Positions 9,156 to 16,869 of a stretch of DNA of 43,863 bases are shown here, one piece after another. Within the stretch, counting starts at the first letter, position 1. Every line of letters begins with the position of its first letter. The stretch spans positions 1-43,863 of the forward strand of contig JAFVCB010000036.1 of the NCBI GenBank assembly GCA_017479555.1, given 5' to 3'. A program made the position numbers and the translations under genes. The notes beneath the pieces are model-generated. The model worked only from the letters and a program-made list of their open reading frames with translations, was not told the origin of the DNA and made no database searches. This stretch comes from Bacteroidaceae bacterium. GTDB lineage: Bacteria > Bacteroidota > Bacteroidia > Bacteroidales > Bacteroidaceae.

Positions 9156-9186
9156 TTGCTCTCCTGCGTACAAAAACGTATTTTTG
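9156..9186 (+). promoter_or_regulatory. tkt promoter
   Basis: TTG (9156-9158), 20 bases, TATTTTTG (9179-9186). It lies 29 bases before the ATG at 9216 and rules out the upstream in-frame ATG at 9156. The rest of the roughly 310-base gap before tkt shows nothing recognisable. Confidence 0.75.
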
Positions 9187-9215
9187 CGCTGAAACCGACA
9201 TACACTACCCTAAAA

Positions 9216-11240
9216 ATGAATAATCCTGTACGACTTATGAACCTCGCTGCCGACAATATTCGTGTGTTGGCAGCTTCCATGGTAGAAAAAGCGAAGAGTG
9301 GACATCCTGGCGGAGCCATGGGCGGCGCTGACTATTGCAATGCCCTCTATGCCGAAGCATTGGTGTTCGACCCCGACGACCCGCAGTGGAAGTGCCGCGA
9401 CCGCTTCTATCTTGACCCAGGCCACATGTCGCCGATGCTCTATAGCGTATTGGCTCTTTCTGGCTTCTTCTCCATCGACGACCTGCGTGCTTTCAGACAG
9501 TGGGGTAGTATCACCCCCGGCCATCCCGAGCGCGATCTGCAGAGAGGCATAGAGAATACCAGCGGTCCCTTAGGCCAAGGCCATACCTATGCTGTGGGAG
9601 CGGCCATTGCTGCCAAGATGCTCTATGCGCGTACAGGCAATCCTGGATTTGAGCGCGAAAAGATTTATGCCTACATCAGCGATGGAGGTGTGCAAGAAGA
9701 AGTCTCGCAAGGCGCTGGCCGCTTAGCAGGACACCTTGGACTTAACAACCTCATCATGTTCTACGACTCCAACGACGTGCAGCTTTCCACAATGACCGCC
9801 GAAGTCATCAGCGAAGATACCGCACAGAAGTATCGCGCATGGAACTGGAACGTGATAGAAATTGATGGCAACGACATCGAACAGATACGTACCGCACTCG
9901 CTCAGGCGCAGGCCGAGACGCAGCGTCCCACCCTCATCATCGGCCACACCGTGATGGGTAAAGGTGCAAGGCGCGCCGACGGCTCGAGCTTCGAGAACCA
10001 CCCCGGCACGCATGGCAGCCCTCTCGGTGCAGATGCCTATGTGCAGACCGTGCGCAACCTTGGTGGAGACCCCGACAATGGATTCGATGTGCGTCCCGAA
10101 GTTCAAGCCATTTACGAAGCTCGCAGAGAAGAATTGCGCAACATCGTCGCCGAGCGACGCGCTGAGGAGAATGCTTGGGCTGAGGCTCATCCCGAACTGG
10201 CGCAAGAACTCGAAGACTGGTTTGCAGGTCGCCTGCCCCAACTCCCATGGAACGAAGTGGAGCAGAAACCCAATCAGTCCACACGCCAAGGCTCTAAAGT
10301 CTGTCTGCAAATGCTCTCTAAGTATGTCAAGAACATGCTCGTCTCCTCTGCCGACCTTTGCAATAGCGACAAGACCGACGGTTTCCTTGCTCATTCCACC
10401 ATCATACAGCGCGACGACTTCAGCGGCGGTTTCTTGCAGGCAGGCGTGAGCGAGCTGACCATGGCCTGTGTTTGTATTGGCGCTATGCTCCATGGTGGCA
10501 TCGTTTCGGCCTGTGGCACATTCTTCGTTTTCAGCGACTACATGAAGCCCGCCATACGTATGGCTGCCCTGATGGAAGTGCCTATCAAATTTATCTGGAC
10601 ACACGATGCTTTCCGTGTAGGCGAAGACGGACCGACCCACGAGCCTGTGGAGCAAGAAGCACAAATACGTCTCATGGAGAAGCTCAAGAACCATAGCGGA
10701 CGCGACAGCGTGCGTGTGTTCCGTCCCTGCGATGTGCATGCCACCACCGAGTGCTGGAAACAAGCGATGGAGAACACCGATACGCCCACCGCACTCATCT
10801 TCAGTCGTCAAAACATCCAAGACCTCCCGCACAACACCGACTATAGCGGTGTGGCACGTGGAGCCTATGCTGTCATTCCTGAAGACAATCCCGATGTAGT
10901 CCTCGTGGGCAGCGGTTCTGAGATTAGCACGTTAGCCGCTGCAGGCGAGTTGCTGCAGAAAGATGGCATACGCTATCGCGTTGTGTCATGTCCCAGCGAA
11001 GGCCTCTTCCGTCGGCAGCCTATTGAGTACCAAGAAGCACTCATTCCCAGCGATGTCAAAACCTTCGGCCTCACCAGCGGATTGCCCGTCAACCTCGTAG
11101 GCTTAGTAGGAAGCCACGGACGCATCTACGGTCTCGACTCCTTCGGATTCAGTGCGCCTTACACCGTACTTGATGAAAAGCTGGGATTCACAGGCGAACA
11201 CATCTACCAAGAAATCAAAGACTACCTCAATGGAAAATAA
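9216..11240 (+). CDS. tkt: Transketolase
   Basis: Transketolase moves two-carbon units between sugar phosphates in the non-oxidative pentose phosphate pathway, using thiamine diphosphate. The 674 residues carry the expected motifs: GHPGGAMG near residue 29, GPLGQGH in the cofactor-binding half, a diphosphate-binding DGGVQEE segment, and in the middle domain SELTMA with the cofactor-activating Glu, then EDGPTHEP. The full length matches the family (about 660-680). The start at 9216 is set by the promoter just upstream. rpiB overlaps its last 11 bases, so the two pentose-phosphate enzymes are probably translated together. Confidence 0.96.
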   Translation: MNNPVRLMNLAADNIRVLAASMVEKAKSGHPGGAMGGADYCNALYAEALVFDPDDPQWKCRDRFYLDPGHMSPMLYSVLALSGFFSIDDLRAFRQWGSITPGHPERDLQRGIENTSGPLGQGHTYAVGAAIAAKMLYARTGNPGFEREKIYAYISDGGVQEEVSQGAGRLAGHLGLNNLIMFYDSNDVQLSTMTAEVISEDTAQKYRAWNWNVIEIDGNDIEQIRTALAQAQAETQRPTLIIGHTVMGKGARRADGSSFENHPGTHGSPLGADAYVQTVRNLGGDPDNGFDVRPEVQAIYEARREELRNIVAERRAEENAWAEAHPELAQELEDWFAGRLPQLPWNEVEQKPNQSTRQGSKVCLQMLSKYVKNMLVSSADLCNSDKTDGFLAHSTIIQRDDFSGGFLQAGVSELTMACVCIGAMLHGGIVSACGTFFVFSDYMKPAIRMAALMEVPIKFIWTHDAFRVGEDGPTHEPVEQEAQIRLMEKLKNHSGRDSVRVFRPCDVHATTECWKQAMENTDTPTALIFSRQNIQDLPHNTDYSGVARGAYAVIPEDNPDVVLVGSGSEISTLAAAGELLQKDGIRYRVVSCPSEGLFRRQPIEYQEALIPSDVKTFGLTSGLPVNLVGLVGSHGRIYGLDSFGFSAPYTVLDEKLGFTGEHIYQEIKDYLNGK

Positions 11241-11691
11241 GCAAGAAACCATAGCCATAGCCAGCGACCACGCTGGCTATGCCATGAAATCCTTTGTGAA
11301 ACAATTCCTCTCCTCTGCAGGCTATCAAGTGCTTGACCTCGGTACGCACAGCGAAGAGAGCTGTGACTATTCTGACTACGGGCACGCCTTGGCCGAGGCG
11401 GTAGAACGTGGAGAGGTGAAACGTGGCGTAGGTATTTGTGGCAGCGGCGAAGGAATGGCTATGACCCTCAATAAGCACCAGGGCATACGTGCCGCACTGG
11501 TATGGGATGCGGAGATAGCACGTATGACACGCCTGCACAACGATGCCAACGTCCTCGTCTTGCCCGGCCGATACATCGACACGGCCACTGCCGAGACCTG
11601 CCTGCAAGCCTTTCTAACCACATCATTCGAGGGAGGAAGACACGTCAGACGCTTAGAAAAAATGCCGTTGCAAGCCACAAAAAAGCCTTAA
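11230..11691 (+). CDS. rpiB: Ribose-5-phosphate isomerase B
   Basis: RpiB interconverts ribose 5-phosphate and ribulose 5-phosphate. The protein has 153 residues, the normal size of the RpiB/LacAB family. It shows the SDHAGYAMK N-terminal motif and the GICGSGEGM loop that carries the active-site region. The ATG at 11230 overlaps the end of tkt by 11 bases in another reading frame, which suggests translational coupling. Earlier in-frame ATGs lie inside tkt and would add an unsupported extension. The two genes supply and use the same pentose phosphates. Confidence 0.95.
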   Translation: MENKQETIAIASDHAGYAMKSFVKQFLSSAGYQVLDLGTHSEESCDYSDYGHALAEAVERGEVKRGVGICGSGEGMAMTLNKHQGIRAALVWDAEIARMTRLHNDANVLVLPGRYIDTATAETCLQAFLTTSFEGGRHVRRLEKMPLQATKKP

Positions 11692-12118
11692 AAGCCGAAC
11701 AAAATACCCGCGAAAGCAAGAAAAAACCTAAAACATTTCGCGGCGTATGCTGAAAATCATATCTTTGCATCCGCTTTTGAGAAGTAGGGAATAATAGCTG
11801 ATGCAACAGAGAAAGACCTCTGCCATACAGCACACAGCAACACAAGGAACAAATAAGAGGTGACCTCTACAGCACTTCTTTTCGTTTAGTTAGCGCTCTT
11901 TTCTCTCAAGACGCGAAAACCCGTTTTGTTGCAGACCTATGTTTGCGAAGGCAAATGCCCAGCGCGCTTGGTCTGCTCGTATGACAAAACACGCAAGTTC
12001 TTCTCACAAACTTTTGCCGCCAAGGTACATTTGAAGCAACTTCACCTTGTTCTTTTGGCTTAAGTAGCAAAAGCTCGAAAGACCACTGCATTCAATTCAT
12101 CTTACACATATAATTCCC
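11692..12118. other. Intergenic region between rpiB and the HU gene
   Basis: This 427-base stretch has no convincing gene. A promoter element at 11760-11767 would give the HU gene a leader of about 340 bases. Within it the hexamer AGAGGT (11856-11861) can pair with either of two ACCTCT copies (11816-11821 or 11863-11868), so the leader could fold in alternative ways. A second, imperfect -7-like element lies near 12009-12016. Confidence 0.4.
11760..11767 (+). promoter_or_regulatory. -7 element upstream of the HU gene
   Basis: TATCTTTG, a full match to TAnnTTTG, with only a weak TTT-containing -33 region. The nearest downstream plus-strand gene is the HU gene, about 350 bases away. Confidence 0.5.
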
Positions 12119-12391
12119 ATGACTAAGGCAGACATTGTCAATCAAATCAATCGCAACACTGGTATCGACAAAGTAACTGTATCAGCATGCGTAGAGGCAT
12201 TTATTGATTCTGTAAGCGAATCATTGGCCAACCAACAGCCCGTTTATCTACGCGGATTTGGCAGTTTCATTCTCAAGACACGCAAGGAGAAGTTTGGACG
12301 TAACATCACAAAGAACACTTCCATCCTCATCCCCGAACACAAGATTGCCGCTTTCAAAGCCTCAAAGAAACTTGCCGCACGAGTGAAGTAA
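12119..12391 (+). CDS. HU/IHF-family DNA-binding protein
   Basis: This 90-residue protein is a nucleoid-associated HU-type protein that bends and compacts DNA as a dimer. It has the family's N-terminal helices (residues 1-40) and the beta-arm region with the GFGSF signature (residues about 46-50) followed by a basic arm (KTRKEKFGRN). The length is that of standard HU. It precedes the tiny COX24-type gene and RNase G, a plausible growth-linked group. HU and IHF subunits cannot be told apart with confidence by eye in this phylum. Confidence 0.93.
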   Translation: MTKADIVNQINRNTGIDKVTVSACVEAFIDSVSESLANQQPVYLRGFGSFILKTRKEKFGRNITKNTSILIPEHKIAAFKASKKLAARVK

Positions 12392-12508
12392 CGCACACGC
12401 TCACTCTCGAGGAAACAGCCCGACAACGATTGGCATCGCAATCGAGAGGCAACCTCACCCCAACTGAGTCAATAGTATTCAAACAATAATTCAATAACAC
12501 CCACAACT

Positions 12509-12598
12509 ATGCCAAACGGAAAAAAGAAGAAAAGGCACAAGATGGCCACACACAAGCGCAAAAAAAGACTGCGCAAGAATAGGCACAAGAGCAAGTAA
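12509..12598 (+). CDS. Tiny basic AURKAIP1/COX24-type ribosome-associated protein
   Basis: The 29-residue product is almost entirely Lys, Arg and His, with the pattern MPNGKKKKRHKMATHKRKK. This is the short protein conserved across Bacteroidota and annotated with the AURKAIP1/COX24 (mS38-like) domain. From family knowledge it is a small ribosome-associated protein; I believe such a protein was placed in the Flavobacterium ribosome, but I cannot confirm that here. It follows HU by 117 bases and is followed by an intrinsic terminator. It is short enough to be missed by gene callers. Confidence 0.85.
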   Translation: MPNGKKKKRHKMATHKRKKRLRKNRHKSK

Positions 12599-12627
12599 AA
12601 CATACTTGTTGGCCTAAGCAAGAAATT

Positions 12628-12662
12628 AAAAAGTAATAAGCCTCTACAGGCTTTTACTTTTT
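12628..12662 (+). terminator. Intrinsic terminator after the COX24-type gene
   Basis: The stem pairs 12628-12636 plus 12638-12643 with 12648-12662, leaving one bulged T and a 4-base loop. The descending arm ends in TTTTT, followed by AATTTTTT. It separates the HU group from RNase G. The remaining 200 bases before RNase G show no recognisable gene or consensus promoter. Confidence 0.85.
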
Positions 12663-12875
12663 AATTTTTTAGGTAGGACACCGTGCTGCGTCCGATGCTT
12701 ATCGCTTCTGACGTATGCCCTCATGATGTTGCCCATATAGACAAGCTCTACCGCGCACCATCGGCATACGAAGCAGAAGCAAGCACATTCATCCTGCGGC
12801 TATCTACAGCCCATGTAGGAGAAAGGCAAACATGCACACGAGCCTACCACAACCCTCCAACCTAAATCAAGAAAC

Positions 12876-14450
12876 ATGACCAGCGAACTCATCGTAGACG
12901 TCAGCTCCACCCAGATGTCGCTTGCCCTGCTCGAGGACAAGCGGCTCGCAGAGTATCAGCAAGAAGGACTTGCCGAACACTTCTCTGTGGGCAACATCTA
13001 TTTGGCGCGCGTCAAAAAAATCATGACGGGGCTCAACGCATGTTTCGTGAATGTCGGATACGAACGCGATGCTTTCCTCCACTATCTCGACTTGGGAGAG
13101 CATTTTCATACCTACGAGAAACTTCTTGAACAAGCAGCTCGAGGCCGTAAGCCACAGCTCAACCGATTAGGCCAGCAGCCCGAGCTCGACAAAGAAGGCA
13201 GCATCCAAAACACCGTGCGCACAGGCCAAGACGTGTTGGTGCAGATTGTCAAAGAACCCATCTCCACCAAAGGCCCACGGCTCACCTGCGAACTCTCCTT
13301 TGCAGGACGCTATTTAGTGATGATGCCTTTTACCAACAAGATTAACGTCTCTTCGAAAATCAAAAAACGCAGCGAGCGCGCCCGCCTCAAACAGCTCATC
13401 CAAAGCCTTAAACCCGAAGGCGTGGGAGTCATCGTGCGCACCGTTGCAGAGGGGCAAGGAGCTTCAGAACTCGATGCCGAACTGCGCCAACTCTACCGAC
13501 GCTGGCAGCAAGCCATAGAGCGCATCTCGCAGTCGCCCGAGCGCCCCATGCTGGTCTACGAAGAGACCACACGCGCCGTAGCCTTGCTACGCGACCTCTT
13601 CAACCCCACCTTCTCAAGCATCTACGTCAACAACGAAGCCACAGCGCGCGAGATACGCGACTACGTTGCGCTCATCGCACCCGAGCGCATCGACATTGTC
13701 AAGCACTACACGGGCACGCTCCCCATCTTTGACAACTTCAACGTCACGCGACAAATCAAATCGGCCTTCGGACGTAGCGTCACCTACAAGCACGGTGCCT
13801 ATCTCATCATCGAACACACCGAAGCGATGCATGTCATCGATGTGAACAGTGGCAACCGCACCGTAGGCGAGAATGGAGGAGGACAAGAGGCCAACGCCTT
13901 AGAGGTAAACCTTGGCGCAGCCGACGAAATAGCCCATCAATTGCGCCTGCGCGATATGGGCGGTATCATCATCGTCGACTTCATCGACATGGCAGAGCCC
14001 GAGCATCGGCAGATGCTCTACGAGCGCATGTGTCAGAACATGCAGCTCGACCGCGCGCGCCACAACATACTCCCGCTCTCCAAGTTTGGCCTCATGCAGA
14101 TCACGCGCCAACGTGTACGCCCGCCACAAGAAGTCACCGTAGAGGAACAATGCCCTACGTGCCAAGGCACAGGCACTATCAAGTCGAGCCTGCTGTTCAC
14201 CGAAGTTCTTGAAGAAAAGATAGACCAGCTCACCCACAAGCACGGCGTCAAGAAATTCCGACTCCACGTTCATCCGTTCGTTGCTGCTTATGTCAATCAG
14301 GGTTTCATCAGCCTTACACACAAGTGGCACGCCCGCTATGGCTGGGGATGGAAAATCATTCCCAATCAGAGCCTTTCCTACCTCGAATATCGCTTCTACG
14401 GCGACGATGGTCAGGAAATCTACATGCACGGCGAGCGCGAGATGCAATGA
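12876..14450 (+). CDS. rng: Ribonuclease E/G family protein (RNase G-like)
   Basis: This endoribonuclease cuts single-stranded RNA in rRNA and tRNA maturation and mRNA decay. The 524 residues include an S1 RNA-binding region (about 35-125), the catalytic domain with metal-binding aspartates in HVIDVNSGN and IIIVDFIDM, and the zinc-link motif CPTCQGTG (Cys426 and Cys429) through which subunits dimerise. It lacks the long C-terminal scaffold of RNase E, so RNase G is the better name. It starts 277 bases after the COX24-type gene, beyond a terminator, and ends at its own strong terminator. Confidence 0.94.
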   Translation: MTSELIVDVSSTQMSLALLEDKRLAEYQQEGLAEHFSVGNIYLARVKKIMTGLNACFVNVGYERDAFLHYLDLGEHFHTYEKLLEQAARGRKPQLNRLGQQPELDKEGSIQNTVRTGQDVLVQIVKEPISTKGPRLTCELSFAGRYLVMMPFTNKINVSSKIKKRSERARLKQLIQSLKPEGVGVIVRTVAEGQGASELDAELRQLYRRWQQAIERISQSPERPMLVYEETTRAVALLRDLFNPTFSSIYVNNEATAREIRDYVALIAPERIDIVKHYTGTLPIFDNFNVTRQIKSAFGRSVTYKHGAYLIIEHTEAMHVIDVNSGNRTVGENGGGQEANALEVNLGAADEIAHQLRLRDMGGIIIVDFIDMAEPEHRQMLYERMCQNMQLDRARHNILPLSKFGLMQITRQRVRPPQEVTVEEQCPTCQGTGTIKSSLLFTEVLEEKIDQLTHKHGVKKFRLHVHPFVAAYVNQGFISLTHKWHARYGWGWKIIPNQSLSYLEYRFYGDDGQEIYMHGEREMQ

Positions 14451-14508
14451 GGTGGTCCATTGCGACACCACGTAGCAAATTCGCGCTGCAAGGATGCAGA
14501 CACTTTTA

Positions 14509-14546
14509 CCCGCGATGTATTCTATGTTACATCGCGGGATTTTTTA
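14509..14546 (+). terminator. Intrinsic terminator of RNase G
   Basis: The 11-bp stem of 14509-14519 and 14528-14538 is perfect and GC-rich with an 8-base loop, followed by ATTTTTTAT. Confidence 0.93.
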
Positions 14547-14817
14547 TAAACTTAGGTTAAGTTTTTGAAAATTGAGGTTAAGTTTGTAAGAATTAAGGCT
14601 TGATTTTCACAAACTAAGCCTTGATTGATAGAATACATCGGATGCTGAATTATCTTTGACAATTATGCACTGATATTTGTCCGATGTTGTAGACATAGGG
14701 TTTCGATGTGCTCGTGCGTGCATCCTATGTAGCAGCGCAATGATTGGGTGCATAGGTCTATCTGTTGGTCATGGCCTGTAGATGAACCGATGGTGTAATC
14801 TTGAAGAGGGATAGGGA
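14547..14817. other. Gene-free spacer between RNase G and the lipid-kinase-like gene
   Basis: It holds the 21-bp tandem repeat (14554-14636), an 8-bp inverted repeat (14635-14642/14680-14687) and an isolated TATCTTTG (14651-14658, plus). I see no coding region. Confidence 0.5.
14554..14636. repeat. Degenerate 21-bp tandem repeat, about four units
   Basis: Units begin at 14554, 14575, 14596 and 14617, exactly 21 bases apart. Each begins AGGTTAAGTTT or a variant such as AGGCTTGATTT or AGCCTTGATTG. The terminator tail at 14541-14553 resembles the second half of a unit. Units 3 and 4 also form the inverted pair AAGGCTT/AAGCCTT (14595-14601/14616-14622). Confidence 0.7.
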
Positions 14818-15762
14818 CTAAATGATAAAGTCCAGTTCTTCGGGCAGGATGTCGATGTCTATTTGCTTGACAGGGTCGTGTATGATTTTACCGTCGAGCG
14901 AGAGGGTGGCGCGTCCTATGTCGTGGAACGTGATGTGGTGTGTGCGCCATACTTTGACGCTCTCGTGCGTGAGGAAGCGGCCTGTGAAGAGGAGCCAAAG
15001 CCCGTTGAAGAGGCTGAGCAAGCGTGGGTGGCTCACGGCAGTGATGTCCAATGCTCCGTTGTAAGGGACGGCACTCGGCGTTTGTCCATAGCCAGTCGAT
15101 GAACCTACACATACGGTCATCTCGTCGTGGCGCACGTCTTCGCTGTTGAGGCTGAAGTGCATCTTGTAGTGCATACGTTTGAAGAGGAGCGTCAGTGCTG
15201 CTGCGAGGTATGCGGGAGCTGTCATTCCGAAGAAGGATCGTGTCTTCTTGCGCAATTGGATGAGTGTGGCTGCCAGTCCCACGTTGGCGCAGTTGAGGAA
15301 GTATCGTGTCTGTTGGCCGTTGTCGGTCGTGATGGTGGCACGGCCAACGTCTACCTTGCGCCGCCTATGCTGTATGAGTTGGCGTATAGCCTCTTTGTAT
15401 TTGCCTTCTTCGTAGCCCCAGTAGCGTGCGAAATCGTTGCCGTATCCGTTGGGTATGATACCTAATAGAGGCCGCTTCACACGGTTGTTGACGGACTTGT
15501 CGGCCAGTTCGTCGCTCTTGGTCATGATGCCGTTGAGTGCCTCGTTGAGCGCAGCGTCTCCTCCCACGACGATGATGGTGGGGTATCCTGCTTGCGTCAT
15601 CATAGCTGCCAATCGCTCCACTGCGCCTCGGCTATCGCTCACGGCGTGGTCGAAAGCGATGCCTTCGCTCTTGAGCGTTTGGAGTATCTTGCGCCAGCGT
15701 CTGGCTGCGCGTCGTGAAGCGGTTTTTGGGCAATAGATTACGCCCCATTTGCTCTGCGTCAT
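14818..15762 (-). CDS. Diacylglycerol kinase-family protein with altered nucleotide motifs
   Basis: The 314-residue protein has the fold of the DAGK_cat family (diacylglycerol, sphingosine and related lipid kinases): a nucleotide-binding N-terminal half and a beta-rich C-terminal half with the SLDGK motif. Two motifs that normally bind ATP differ: the usual GGDGT reads GGDAA (residues 67-71), and the usual PxGTxND-type loop reads PNGYGND (104-110). Activity or substrate may therefore be changed. I chose the ATG at 15762 because a promoter element (15798-15805) lies inside the longer reading frame. The next gene (DUF4923) is co-directional but about 170 bases away and probably separate. Confidence 0.85.
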   Translation of the reverse strand: MTQSKWGVIYCPKTASRRAARRWRKILQTLKSEGIAFDHAVSDSRGAVERLAAMMTQAGYPTIIVVGGDAALNEALNGIMTKSDELADKSVNNRVKRPLLGIIPNGYGNDFARYWGYEEGKYKEAIRQLIQHRRRKVDVGRATITTDNGQQTRYFLNCANVGLAATLIQLRKKTRSFFGMTAPAYLAAALTLLFKRMHYKMHFSLNSEDVRHDEMTVCVGSSTGYGQTPSAVPYNGALDITAVSHPRLLSLFNGLWLLFTGRFLTHESVKVWRTHHITFHDIGRATLSLDGKIIHDPVKQIDIDILPEELDFII

Positions 15763-15797
15763 GTCCGTATGATTGAGGTACGTTGCCTTTTGTGGTG

Positions 15798-15805
15798 CAA
15801 AGATA
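15798..15805 (-). promoter_or_regulatory. -7 element of the lipid-kinase-like gene
   Basis: It reads TATCTTTG on the minus strand, 35 bases before the chosen ATG. It rules out the upstream in-frame ATG at 15810. Confidence 0.55.
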
Positions 15806-15980
15806 TACAAATCGAGCGCAAAGCTGCATCAAAAGCTTTGCTTTTGCATGTGCTTTGCCGAGATGCTTATCATCTTTATGTCAAGAAAAGGGGTAAAGCC
15901 TGCGTGTGACTTTACCCCTTGTAGTATGGTGCATCTCCTGCGGGAAGATGGTCTGTGCGTTGCGTGTGTGGACGATGTGC

Positions 15981-16646
15981 CTACTTGGAGAGTTCCAGAC
16001 CTACGAGCATGCCGTCGTATGAACCGAGCAGGTCGGAGAGCGTGCTGATGGTGGCGTTGCCACTCAGTCCACCGAGTGTGGTGAGAATGGTCTTGAACTT
16101 GTCGGCCTCGAAGAGCAGGGAGAGTTTGCCGCTGTTCAGTGCCACGTGTACGGTGGTGTGCGAGAGGCCGCTGAGGTAGGTGAGCTTGATTTTGTTGTTG
16201 GTGGTGTCGAGTTTGTAAGTACCGCTGAAAGAGCGTCCTGCGATTTTGCCCGTGAAAGAGTTGTCGCTGTTGAATGTGAACTGGCAACTATTTCTGTTGA
16301 AACCCAAGTTGCTGAGTTGTGCATCCACTTTCTGCTCAATGGCTGACGAGGCTGCCGAACCGCCGATGCGTTGCAGGGCATTGCTGCTCTCGAATACGAC
16401 GCTCGAACCGCTGTAGTTCCATGTGCCGAGAATGTTTTGCTCGGTAAGCGAACTGTTGCCAAGCACACCTTCGAGTAGGCCGCCGAGAAGGGCTGTGACG
16501 GTGTTGCCACCGCTCACGCTGGAGGTGGAGCCGTCTGTGCCGAGTGCGCCTTGGAGGAGCGTGCCGCCAAGTTGCTGGATAGTGGAGTTACAGCTGCTGA
16601 AGAGGCCAGCTGAAAGAAGTACGATGCTGAAAATAGTCTTTTTCAT
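15981..16646 (-). CDS. DUF4923 lipoprotein
   Basis: The 221-residue protein has a short lipoprotein signal peptide with lipobox ending at Cys19 (FSSC). A Gly-, Ser- and Leu-rich linker (20-65) is followed by a DUF4923 domain (about 68-221), a Bacteroidota-only beta-rich domain of unknown function. Visible features are an ILGTWNYSG start, a FTFNSDNSF strand and the terminal DGMLVGLELSK. The ATG at 16646 is preferred because it begins a proper signal peptide, while upstream codons give no plausible protein. It is probably an envelope lipoprotein processed by LspA. No consensus promoter is seen in the 223-base gap upstream. Confidence 0.85.
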   Translation of the reverse strand: MKKTIFSIVLLSAGLFSSCNSTIQQLGGTLLQGALGTDGSTSSVSGGNTVTALLGGLLEGVLGNSSLTEQNILGTWNYSGSSVVFESSNALQRIGGSAASSAIEQKVDAQLSNLGFNRNSCQFTFNSDNSFTGKIAGRSFSGTYKLDTTNNKIKLTYLSGLSHTTVHVALNSGKLSLLFEADKFKTILTTLGGLSGNATISTLSDLLGSYDGMLVGLELSK

Positions 16647-16869
16647 TGTGTATAGAATGAGTGATAATTGCGTAAGTGAAAGGTGTGTCGCTTGCGTGGC
16701 ATTCGATGATGGGGAGAGGTGGAAAAGCATCGGGATGTTTTTCGCAGTCGGATGTCCATCAAGGCTCATTGCGCAGCAAAGAAAAGAAAAAAATGTGTGC
16801 TGTGCAAATACTTGTGTCCATAAAATAAGCGACACGAAGGCTTTTCGTGTGGTCTGCAAGGCCGCTTGG

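Noticed and set aside
9723..10832. 369-codon minus-strand frame inside transketolase
   Set aside because: It lies wholly antisense to a certain gene and shows no family features or promoter.
14554..14636. Could the 21-bp repeats be a CRISPR array?
   Set aside because: The units are contiguous, degenerate and too short, have no unique spacers, and no cas gene is present.
14651..14658. TATCTTTG on the plus strand in the gap after RNase G
   Set aside because: No TTG lies at the right distance and no plus-strand gene follows; it is probably chance in AT-rich DNA.
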